A DNA stretch of 64,000 nt from Pelobates cultripes (Eukaryota > Chordata > Amphibia > Anura > Pelobatidae): positions 358,274,943-358,338,942 of the forward strand of contig OW240913.1 of assembly GCA_933207985.1 (NCBI GenBank). Direction: 5' to 3'. This document shows, piece by piece, positions 60,401 through 64,000 of the stretch. The notes below the pieces were generated by a model that had not been told where the DNA came from, ran no database searches, and saw only the letters and a list, made by a program, of their open reading frames with translations. The position numbers were made by a program, and so were the translations under genes. Position 1 is the first letter of the stretch, and each line of letters opens with the position of its first letter.

Positions 60401-63400
60401 TACTGGAAACAGCTGAACAGGAAAAGCATACAATCAGCTTACACTCCTGGCAATCAAACTGGAACAGCATACAATAAATCCTTCCCCCAATAATGAGACG
60501 ACACTTCACTTTGAGGGTTAAAACAGGAACTCCCTGTACTGTCACATACAGTCTCTTTTATTCCCAATCCACAAACCTAGTACAGCCCACAGGGCGTTAC
60601 AAAACAACCAATCAATCCGTACAATACACCCAGACACTCCCAAATATACACAAAATAAGATATAATGAAGTTCAGTTACTTTTACAATGTGTATGACAGG
60701 GGATAGTGACTGCCAGTCTCTCAGTAATGCAGTCTACTCTGGTGTGAAGGTGGAATTGTTTTTACAACATCCAAACAGCCACACTTATGTAGTGTTTTCT
60801 TTAGCTTATGTACATATATTAACTGCATTTTTTGGAAGTGGACAGAATTCACAGGTGCGGGGTGCAATTATCGATAACAGGGTATGTCATTGGAGAAGAT
60901 ACGTTAGCCTTACCCTTTTGTCCCCTGCAGCTATGCTAGTTGCCTCTGAATCAGTTCTTTACTTGACAAGTTATCTCAATCCCTAAAAAGCTATCAATAG
61001 CTTTGTGACTCCCTAATCCTGCGTTCACTCAACACTCCATAACTCTTTCATGTCCATAGCTTCTAGAGTCGGGTATTGGGTTATACCATTGCACACATGA
61101 TAATTTAATTACCATGACTGCTTTTCTCTTGTGTTACTCTTGTACATAGTTACCTTATTTTATTTGAATCTATCATCCCTGAATTGTGAGGGCTTTCAGA
61201 CAGAGCTTCCACAGAACCATGTACATGTGGATGGCTGTCTGCTGTAGTAATTCAATTTAGGAAGCACGCAGTCCCATAGACTGCTCTCAGTGATGTATGC
61301 TGTCATACACATTGTAAAAGTAACCGAACTTCATTATATCTTATTTTGTGTATATTTGGGGTGGATATGCCAAAATTGTACTTTGTGTTATAGCCTTGAC
61401 AGCTTATATATGTAGTGGTGTGATTGTTATACTGTCTATGGTTCCATGTCTCTGGTACAGGTTTTGAGTGCTGGAGATGCTGAAACATGCACCCCACTTT
61501 GGACTGGCTGAGGGTAAAACCAGACGCTTTGTACATATGTTTTTCTCCCTTTTCTTTTACTTCTTAATTTATAATTTTTCTTTCCTACTTCCCTTCTGTG
61601 GATCCGCTGGACAGAGACAGCTCTTAAATTAGGTGGCACCTCTCTCGCAGCTGGACAGGTCTTCTGTTAGTTCCCCATACTATATCAGACATGACGATGA
61701 ATATCATTCTTAACATCAAAGGCCTAAATGCACCCAAGAAAGGGCTATTATGTTTAAACCCAGACATAGTTTTTCTACAGGAGATGTATCTCCCTACACA
61801 GATACCTCTGAAGAACCATAACTATCACTTGACATATGAAGCTAAAGTCCACCAGAAGCGTAATGGAGTAGCCATTCTAGTACACAGTCTCTGACCACTG
61901 TGAATAACTGCGAATAACTATCTTGTGAATACCTGGATGTCCAGCCATCCTGGCATCATGCATAAGAAAAAGGACATGTTCTCTATAATCTTGAGGAACG
62001 TTGAGTTTAGAGGGGGGTATAGGCAAAGATGTCTGATCCTGAAGATTCTCTAGAGTTTATTAGGGTCGAACTGATTACTAATTTAGTTGTGTCTAATATG
62101 CATACAGTAGGTATTATTGGTGATAATTGTGGTTCTGTTATAGATTGGGTTTTAAAGTGACGGAATAGATCATCAGCCTTAGTGTTCTTCGACCCGGTTT
62201 GTACGTCACCTTATAATTAAAACGTGATAGAAACAAGGACCACCGGTGTAGTAGAACCCTGTAATACATGTTGCCATTCCTTCAGAGCAGTGATTATTGC
62301 CAACAACTCCCTATCTCCTATGTCCTATCATTTTTCCGTTTCGGTTCAATCTTTTGGAATAGAAGCCGCAAGGATGCAGGGGTAAGTCATCCAATGGTCT
62401 TTGAGATAAAACAGCCCCCACACAGGCGACTTCCAACAAAAACAGACGAGTAGAGTCAGTATGAGCCAATATGGGTGCTGAAGCGAATGCCGTGTTTAGG
62501 GTGTCAAAAGCAGCATTGGCCTCTGGGATCGATTGTTGGTATGTCTTCCCTTTTTTGGTCAAGGACGTGATGGGTGCCGTAATAGAAGAAAACCCTTTTA
62601 TGAATCTCCTATAATAGTTGGAACATCCCAAGGAGTGTTGTATGGCTTTCAAACCAACAGGTAGGGACCAATTGAGTATAGCCTCAAGCTTATTTGGGTC
62701 TCTGAAACCCTGAACCTGAGATGAAATACTCTAAAAAGTAAACCTCTCTCTTGTCAAATAAGCACATCTCCAGTTTACAGTGCAATCCGTTCTACAATAA
62801 CTTGGATAGGATTTCTTTAACGTGGTCATGGTGCATCTCCATGTTCTTTGACTATTTATGGGTGTTGTCCATGTAAACAATTCCAAATTCATGTAAGTAG
62901 TCCCTCAGTACATCCTTCATGCAGCAATACAGTAAGTAAGGTAAGTAAAACTTGTTTTAATGGATACAGAATAGGTGTCAATAATTCATTTAGTTAGTAT
63001 AGCACTCTAACGTTTCAAATATGTTTGCATTCCTAATGTTCCTTTAATACATCATATCTGGTGCCCACATCCATTACTTTGGCTAACGAAACAGAAAGGT
63101 AAAGGATATCATAAGAAAAAAAGGCACAGGGAATACAATCACTGTTGTCAAATCACTTTAGTTGTTTGAAATAATTTATATCTACCATGTATCTCTGTTG
63201 ACAGGATAAAGAAAACAAAGAAATGGGTTTGTTTGCCCCCCACACATATTCTGTAATTGACGTGCAAGAGGTAAGTAAACACTATGACAGATCATCAGGC
63301 AAAAATTTTCCAATAGAGAATATCAACACTAACATTGTTTATTTTACTATTTTCTTTAGATAACTCACCTTGATAAGAATGTTCAGCTGATCAAATTGAG

Positions 63401-63445
63401 AAATCCTCATGGAGCTGGAGAATGGAAAGGAGCTTGGAGAGATAC
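30042..63445 (+). CDS. Calpain cysteine protease gene, CAPN2/8/9-like, exons 1-7 (3' part beyond window)
   Basis: Seven exons (192, 70, 119, 140, 157, 66, 86 nt) join into 276 codons with no stop. They cover the N-terminal anchor helix and most of protease core PC1 into PC2. Calpains are Ca2+-dependent cytosolic cysteine proteases. The triad is Cys90, His239 and Asn263, with the oxyanion Gln at 84 (IIQG). His-Asn spacing (24) equals that of classical calpains. Odd features: GDCW is GVCS (positions 88-91), NPWG is NPHG (263-266), and exon 5 lacks the GSLLGCSI segment. The gene is therefore a divergent paralogue, and its catalytic competence is uncertain. Later exons (C2-like and EF-hand domains in relatives) are outside. 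Introns are 672, 7540, 4888, 2751, 16634 and 89 nt. Confidence 0.9.
30234..30905 (+). other. Calpain intron 1
   Basis: 672 nt, GT-AG. Contains a fragment near 30485-30800 (AGGCGGCCACAAGGCCCC, CAGCTCTAGACTTTGTGAGG) that looks like a worn interspersed repeat. Nothing coding. Confidence 0.7.
30906..30975 (+). CDS. Calpain exon 2 (codons 65-88, first base)
   Basis: Acceptor TTATAG, donor GTAAG; 70 nt, the length I know for this exon in conventional calpains. Encodes [20 protein letters not shown] then GSE. The conserved form is DICQGALG, and the oxyanion Gln is kept at residue 84. Ends in phase 1. Confidence 0.93.
30976..32000 (+). other. Calpain intron 2, proximal part
   Basis: AT-rich sequence with no recognised gene or repeat. 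Confidence 0.5.
32001..32390. mobile_element. TTAA-family MITE fragment
   Basis: Begins TTTAAAGGAACACTGTAGTG, with an inverted CACTATAGTGCTGG close by. It is one end of the MITE family seen complete at 42287-42658. The right end is not clear. Confidence 0.55.
32715..33240 (+). repeat. (CTAT/CTGT)n compound microsatellite, block 1
   Basis: Tetranucleotide CTAT and CTGT runs with recurring CTCTAGCTATCTATTTCTAT modules, then (TA)n at 33185-33209 and (TTTA)n to 33240. Confidence 0.95.
33241..35287 (-). other. Two-kb sequence separating the microsatellite blocks; GC-rich half
   Basis: 33241-34300 is AT-rich and unassigned. 34310-35270 is GC-rich, with overlapping frames on both strands; on the minus strand one of 167 codons is basic and Pro-rich (positions 34605-35108). 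This composition resembles a LINE 5' region read on the minus strand, and the (TTTA)n/T-rich start at 33225-33255 could be its inverted poly(A) end, but I find no endonuclease or RT motif. The function and family are undetermined. Confidence 0.4.
35288..36205 (+). repeat. (CTAT/CTGT)n compound microsatellite, block 2
   Basis: More than 900 bp of CTAT/CTGT tetramers with the same CTCTAGCTATCTATTTCTAT modules as block 1. A 272-codon Tyr/Leu/Ser/Ile-repeat open frame here is only the translation of the repeat. Confidence 0.96.
36217..36744 (+). mobile_element. Gypsy-type solo LTR
   Basis: Starts TCTCACGATCAGG (expected TGTCACG) and ends GAACATTACA. TATA-like GTATATAAGC lies at about 36484-36493, followed by CAGTGCCCTGTTGTGGT and CCATTCTAAGGATTGG, as in the LTRs at 26140 and 39428. 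CACTC occurs before it and overlapping its end, so a short target-site duplication is likely but not exact. It sits in CTCACA-rich simple sequence. Confidence 0.7.
36745..36905 (+). repeat. (CTCACACA)n-like simple repeat
   Basis: CTCAC/CCACA/CTCT modules throughout. Confidence 0.9.
36906..37484. other. Unassigned intronic sequence
   Basis: No recognised feature. Confidence 0.4.
37485..37969. mobile_element. TTAA-family MITE, partial
   Basis: TTTTCCTGGCACTAGAGAA at the left and GTGTCCCTTTAA at the right match the family ends. It has an internal hairpin of CCACTTCAATGAGCTGAAGTGG (37922-37943). Confidence 0.65.
37970..38515. other. Calpain intron 2, distal part
   Basis: GT-rich, irregular repeats (TCTGGCAGTGTG type) at 38000-38190 and several poly(T) runs. 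The polypyrimidine tract before the exon 3 acceptor is weak (TTTTATTTATATAG). Confidence 0.5.
38516..38634 (+). CDS. Calpain exon 3 with the catalytic cysteine (codons 88-127)
   Basis: Acceptor TATATAG, donor GTAAAG; 119 nt, the usual exon-3 length. Encodes [20 protein letters not shown], then [19 protein letters not shown]. The nucleophile Cys90 is present, but the flanking Asp and Trp of the calpain consensus DCWLL are Val89 and Ser91. Aligned positions such as SLT, VVP.NQSFQ and GIFHF are kept, so the reading frame and alignment are secure. Confidence 0.93.
38635..39179. other. Calpain intron 3, proximal part
   Basis: No recognised feature. Confidence 0.4.
39180..39427. repeat. MITE fragment (partner 23020-23230)
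   Basis: AACCCCTTAAGACC edge and the shared CATATTAAATGCACCCACAC block. It continues at 39963-40256 after the LTR insertion at 39428. Confidence 0.65.
39428..39957 (-). mobile_element. Gypsy-type solo LTR with TATGT target-site duplication
   Basis: 530 bp, TGTCACGATTCC...CCCTGACA on the + strand, flanked by TATGT at 39423-39427 and 39958-39962. The sense strand is minus, by comparison with 36217-36744. No internal region remains. Confidence 0.87.
40257..40851. mobile_element. Palindromic Tc1/mariner-like MITE
   Basis: About 595 bp folding almost completely on itself. The outer arms begin CAGTTAGAACGAAATTACAC. The inner arms carry CAGTGTATATGTCCATAAAT and ATTGGGACATCAACACAATT, and turn around a centre near 40530-40570. 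The inner TIR resembles Tc1/mariner-derived vertebrate MITEs. No transposase. Confidence 0.75.
40883..40896. repeat. 14-bp target-site duplication of foldback B (left)
   Basis: TAGTTTAATACACA, repeated at 43027-43040. Confidence 0.82.
41404..41447 (+). ncRNA. Hammerhead-like motif with variant core (UUGAUAA)
   Basis: GCTC, then TTGATAAA (41408-41415), hairpin GGCGTG-TGAT-CGCGCC (41416-41431), GAAAC (41432-41436), GCGCGTC and GAGC. Stem I pairs GCUC with GAGC, stem II has six pairs including one G-U, and stem III is ACGC/GCGU. The CUGAUGA box reads UUGAUAA, and the change at the G8 position would be expected to abolish cleavage. The architecture is intact even though the stem sequences differ from those at 17338 and 17758. 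Confidence 0.6.
42287..42658. mobile_element. Complete MITE with TTAA target duplication (piggyBac-like)
   Basis: TTAA, then AGGACCACTATAGTGCC..., ending ...GTGGTCCT and TTAA. The uninterrupted empty site can be read in the left arm of the surrounding foldback (AAGCATACAGATTAG), which proves the insertion point and the 4-bp TTAA duplication. Contains the internal hairpin AGACCACTTCATTAAGCTGA. Confidence 0.88.
43027..43040. repeat. 14-bp target-site duplication of foldback B (right)
   Basis: TAGTTTAATACACA, matching 40883-40896. Confidence 0.82.
43041..43522. other. Calpain intron 3, distal part
   Basis: No recognised feature. A C-rich patch (43481-43490) lies about 40 nt before the exon 4 acceptor. 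Confidence 0.4.
43523..43662 (+). CDS. Calpain exon 4 (codons 128-174, two bases)
   Basis: Acceptor TTTCTCCCAG, donor GTAAGT. Encodes [20 protein letters not shown], then [20 protein letters not shown] and LEKAYA. The DDRLP and [12 protein letters not shown] motifs are canonical. 140 nt is two codons longer than usual, with the extra residues in the KTLWSAHSQ loop. Confidence 0.93.
43663..45243. other. Calpain intron 4, proximal part
   Basis: About 1.6 kb with no recognised gene or repeat. Confidence 0.4.
45244..45585 (+). repeat. GT-rich minisatellite
   Basis: Variants of a 20-30 bp unit built from GAGGTGCAGTGTGTGTGTG with (TG)n runs. Long frames on both strands are repeat translations. 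Confidence 0.9.
45586..46413. other. Calpain intron 4, distal part
   Basis: No recognised feature apart from an A-rich patch at 46134-46160. Confidence 0.4.
46414..46570 (+). CDS. Calpain exon 5 (codons 174-226)
   Basis: Acceptor TTTCCACAG, donor GTAAGT. Encodes [20 protein letters not shown], then [20 protein letters not shown] and [22 protein letters not shown] is the calpain signature here. 157 nt is 12 nt short of the usual exon, and the GSLLGCSI strand at its end is replaced by NALIAS, so this part of the fold is altered. Confidence 0.9.
46571..46916. other. Calpain intron 5, proximal part
   Basis: No recognised feature. Confidence 0.4.
46917..47060 (+). mobile_element. L2-type LINE 3' tail
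   Basis: GACTGTAAGCTCGTTTGAGC, GTAAAGCGCTGCAGAATTAG, TTGGCGCTTTATAAAT and terminal (AAT)n. No coding part. Confidence 0.85.
47061..48029. repeat. Repeat-derived intronic sequence with a small palindrome
   Basis: 47433 (TTTAAAGGGACACTCTAGAC) and 47938 (GGGCCACTTTAAG) look like ends of a TTAA-type MITE. Inside, 47780-47865 forms a hairpin around AAGGCATTTGCCTGGGC and its inverted copy, probably a second nested MITE. Confidence 0.45.
48045..49617 (+). mobile_element. L2-type LINE, 5' part, split by solo LTR
   Basis: Degenerate reverse transcriptase and the C-terminal region, continuing at 52657-52830 after the LTR inserted at 49618. CCCCT is duplicated at the junction. Confidence 0.88.
48855..49373 (+). 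pseudogene. L2 reverse transcriptase C-terminal remnant
   Basis: Blocks: [55 protein letters not shown] and [12 protein letters not shown]. The upstream palm region (48200-48850) is present only as broken frames, with YADD-like MQMT at 48697-48712 after a frame change. It is closely related to the minus-strand copy at 57694-57925. Confidence 0.87.
50362..50375. repeat. 14-bp target-site duplication of foldback C (left)
   Basis: TCCATGGCATAACT, repeated at 52398-52411. In the uninterrupted family-A LTRs this block occurs once. Confidence 0.85.
50376..52397. mobile_element. Foldback element C with hammerhead-like motif and captured host LTR
   Basis: Left arm (element part 50376-50817) and right arm (51448-51883) are inverted copies. 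The inversion extends into host LTR sequence, since 51884-52205 is the reverse complement of 50044-50375. A third partial copy of the element end (52206-52300) and a unique tail (to 52397) follow. The loop (50818-51447) holds a hammerhead-like core. No ORF. Confidence 0.8.
51053..51091 (-). ncRNA. Hammerhead-like motif with variant core (UUGAUAA), minus strand
   Basis: Minus strand: CCCATA, TTGATAA, hairpin with GCC-GATT-GGC, GAAAC, GCGTT, TATGG. Stem I pairs CCAUA with UAUGG exactly, and stem III is the self-complementary ACGCGU. The core departs from CUGAUGA at the same two positions as 41404-41447. The cleavage triplet would be GUU. Confidence 0.58.
52398..52411. repeat. 14-bp target-site duplication of foldback C (right)
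   Basis: TCCATGGCATAACT, matching 50362-50375, with the LTR continuing after it. Confidence 0.85.
52657..52835 (+). mobile_element. L2-type LINE tail, continuation of 48045-49617
   Basis: CCCCTCTAGTATGTAAGCTC, TTGAGTAGGGCCCTC, TTGTACAGCGTTACTG and terminal AAT-rich repeat. Confidence 0.85.
52903..54024 (+). mobile_element. Solo LTR, family B
   Basis: TGTAACGGCTACCC...GTTCTGTTACA, 1122 bp. The flanking 5-mers CATAT (52898-52902) and AATAT (54025-54029) differ by one base, so a duplication with one later substitution. The block with GAGACAAGGCTCCGTTTTGA and GGTCAAGCAGAACTGGGTTT is similar to the R region of family A in reverse. Strand is uncertain: by that block the sense strand may be minus. 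Confidence 0.75.
54269..54937. mobile_element. TTAA-family MITE with internal insertion
   Basis: TTAAAGGACCACTATAGGCA at the left, GCACTATAGTGGTCCTTTAA at the right. A 29-bp GC-rich unit (GGCAGGAGGGGGCCCTGAGG...) is tandemly doubled at 54603-54680. The block 54678-54890 is a copy of the retrovirus-like LTR piece at 55817-56052. Confidence 0.8.
54938..55243. other. Unassigned sequence with GC-rich repeat pieces
   Basis: CAAGCGGGTGGGGGC...CTATTATAA at 55008-55035 resembles the 19668-19880 block. Confidence 0.4.
55244..56052 (+). mobile_element. Retrovirus-like LTR relic with duplicated U3 segment
   Basis: A segment of about 115 bp (GGGCTTTCTGTGCCTGGGAG...) is repeated at 55587-55700 and 55708-55820, like a doubled enhancer. 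GCATAAAAG (55832-55840) is TATA-like and AATAAA (55856-55861) a polyadenylation signal. 55860-56052 duplicates 54718-54890. No gag, pol or env frame is visible nearby, and no target-site duplication is clear. LTR borders are approximate. Confidence 0.55.
56053..56199. other. Unassigned junction
   Basis: AT-rich sequence between the LTR relic and the Penelope relic. Confidence 0.4.
57694..57925 (-). pseudogene. L2 reverse transcriptase C-terminal remnant
   Basis: [36 protein letters not shown] and [15 protein letters not shown] form the last ~75 residues. The preceding part lies at 59128-59300 (LHWLPV region) after the LTR insertion. Confidence 0.87.
57921..57925. repeat. 5-bp target-site duplication GGGAG (left)
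   Basis: Repeated at 59128-59132. Confidence 0.88.
57926..59127 (+). mobile_element. Solo LTR, family A, with GGGAG target-site duplication
   Basis: 1202 bp, TGTGACGAGAG...GTCCATTACA. TATA-like CATAAATA lies at 58798-58805; ATTAAACAGACAACTGCTTG (58823-58842) and GACCCTCAACACGGAGCTCT follow, a plausible R start. A U3 hairpin (58628-58664) and TCTGAGCGCCATTCGC are shared by all copies. It splits the L2 at 57925/59128. Confidence 0.9.
59128..59335 (-). mobile_element. L2-type LINE (antisense), continuation
   Basis: The reverse complement encodes the [14 protein letters not shown] block and the [10 protein letters not shown] block. Penelope sequence resumes beyond. Confidence 0.85.
59991..60135 (-). 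mobile_element. CR1-like LINE fragment
   Basis: GTTAACCTCTACCACTTCAG, AAGGCTATTCCATGCATCCA and ACTACCCTCTCAATATA resemble the reverse of the family at 15720-15905. Confidence 0.6.
60262..60700 (-). mobile_element. Family-A LTR fragment (antisense)
   Basis: Aligns with the first ~440 bp of 27961-29023: GGTTAAAAACCGTTCAGGCG, CAGCTACTGCA, GAGACGACACTTCACTTTGA, CACAGGGCGTTACAAAACAA. The TG terminus is lost and the 3' half is missing. Confidence 0.75.
60639..60698 (+). repeat. Inverted repeat, left arm (about 60 bp)
   Basis: CCAAATATACACAAAATAAG... to ...CAATGTGTATGACAG; its reverse complement is 61302-61362. Confidence 0.85.
60699..61298. other. Sequence between inverted arms
   Basis: 600 bp without recognised coding content. 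Confidence 0.4.
61302..61362 (-). repeat. Inverted repeat, right arm
   Basis: CTGTCATACACATTGTAAAAG... matches 60639-60698 in reverse with one or two differences. Confidence 0.85.
61450..61900 (+). pseudogene. L1-type ORF2 endonuclease fragment
   Basis: From ATG 61691: [23 protein letters not shown], and [10 protein letters not shown] match the endonuclease N-terminus of the LINEs above (INAKGMNIPEKR, VVFIQETHF, KGTAILIH). The catalytic Glu of QETH is kept as QEM. It is stopped after 67 codons. The sequence upstream is LINE 5' sequence by position. Confidence 0.78.
62020..62935 (-). pseudogene. Ty3/gypsy pol fragment: RT palm end to RNase H
   Basis: Minus strand: [12 protein letters not shown] (the Y.DD active site reads YMDN), then [55 protein letters not shown], and [12 protein letters not shown] near 62110. 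This order is diagnostic of Ty3/gypsy RT and RNase H. Several stops and frame changes leave it non-functional. No LTRs are seen next to it. Confidence 0.87.
62936..63204. other. Calpain intron 5, distal end
   Basis: AT-rich with no recognised repeat. The acceptor before exon 6 reads CTCTGTTGACAG. Confidence 0.5.
63205..63270 (+). CDS. Calpain exon 6 with the catalytic histidine (codons 227-248)
   Basis: Acceptor TTGACAG, donor GTAAGT. Encodes [20 protein letters not shown] then QE. His239 sits in HTYSV (consensus HAYSV). The exon is shorter than usual upstream of the histidine. Confidence 0.88.
63360..63445 (+). CDS. Calpain exon 7 with the catalytic asparagine (codons 249-277, partial)
   Basis: Acceptor TTTCTTTAG, donor GTACGT; 86 nt, the usual exon-7 length. 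Encodes [20 protein letters not shown], then EWKGAWRD and a split codon. Asn263 is kept, but the following NPWG tryptophan is His265. The intron before it is only 89 nt. The following coding part lies beyond the window. Confidence 0.9.
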
Positions 63446-63649
63446 GTACGTCTTTGGCTATGCCTCCAACATGTTATTAAAGATTATTTTGGAAAAACAT
63501 CAGGATTTAGATCCAGTTCCTTTGAAATTGTGAAGGAAAACAAAAAAAAATGATACAGGGTTATAAATATTTACTAAAGTGAGAATTGTTGGGAATTCAA
63601 CGTGAATTTCAAATTGTGGGCACAAATTGCTGACCTTAAAAGGACCATT
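63446..63649. other. Start of calpain intron 7
   Basis: Donor GTACGT. No other feature. Confidence 0.6.
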
Positions 63650-64000
63650 AAAGTCATTTAGACAATTCATCAAAGTGAAGTGGTCTGGGTGCAGGGGTCC
63701 TGCCATTTTAATCCTTTAATGTAAAAAAGTGCAGTTTACATTGTAGGGTTAAAAACACCCTGCCTTGTTTAGAGTCACTAAAGGCAATTCCTTCTCCCAA
63801 AACTAGTGCAAATTGGTCCTGGAATCAAATGCTGCTTATAACAGCATTTGATTGGAGCGCAGCACGGCAGGGCATAGAGGAGATTGTGTACGATATCAGC
63901 AGGTATGGTGACATCTTCGAAGGTGGAGCAGGCTGCTGCAGTGAAAGACTCTCAACACTAAAAAAGTAATAATCATTATTTAACCGAGTTGTTTTTTTCT
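63650..64000. mobile_element. TTAA-family MITE, partial
   Basis: AAAAGGACCATTAAAGTCAT and the AAGTGGTCTGGGTGC hairpin arm match the family. The right end lies beyond the window. Confidence 0.6.

Overview
This window is vertebrate nuclear DNA, most likely from a frog. It has one split host gene with canonical GT-AG introns, set among many transposable elements typical of amphibian genomes: L1/Tx1-like, L2 and CR1-like LINEs, a Penelope-like element, Ty3/gypsy and other solo LTRs, a hAT MITE, and TTAA-flanked MITEs. The frog assignment is inferred from repeat content. No single sequence proves it. I saw no tRNA, rRNA or CRISPR array. A 100-base run of N (14578-14677) is an assembly gap.

The host gene is a calpain cysteine protease of the CAPN2/CAPN8/CAPN9 type on the + strand. 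Its first seven exons lie at 30042-30233, 30906-30975, 38516-38634, 43523-43662, 46414-46570, 63205-63270 and 63360-63445, and the rest is beyond the right edge. Exons 2, 3 and 7 (70, 119 and 86 nt) have the lengths I know for conventional calpain genes. The catalytic Cys, His and Asn are kept, but the normally invariant GDCW and NPWG contexts read GVCS and NPHG. A TATA-like box lies at 29973-29980, inside a promoter-proximal segment that is duplicated upstream.

Layout. 1-5806: near-complete antisense L1-type LINE (ORF1, long spacer, ORF2 with one stop). 6478-12495: full-length but decayed L1 with a 15-bp target-site duplication (TSD). 13915-15089: hAT MITE with 8-bp TSD, an internal tandem repeat and the gap. 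16490-18345: L2 broken by a foldback insertion carrying two inverted hammerhead ribozyme motifs. 18385-29023: L1/L2 pieces, a direct duplication and two copies of one LTR family. 29280-30041: calpain upstream region. 30042-63445: the calpain gene. Its introns hold split (CTAT)n microsatellites, three gypsy-type LTR relatives (one just upstream at 26 kb), a palindromic MITE, two more foldback elements with hammerhead-like motifs, and in the 16.6-kb intron 5 a Penelope element hit by an L2 that was itself hit by a solo LTR.

The most unusual feature is a set of three large foldback insertions (17124-18017, 40897-43026, 50376-52397). Each is flanked by a 14-16 bp TSD, as expected for target-primed retrotransposition. 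Each contains a hammerhead-like core whose stem I and stem II differ in sequence between families but still pair. A Penelope-like reverse transcriptase relic lies in the same gene. Hammerhead motifs are established in Penelope-like elements and retrozymes, so I infer that these foldbacks are Penelope- or retrozyme-derived. The other main observation is the derived active site of the calpain.
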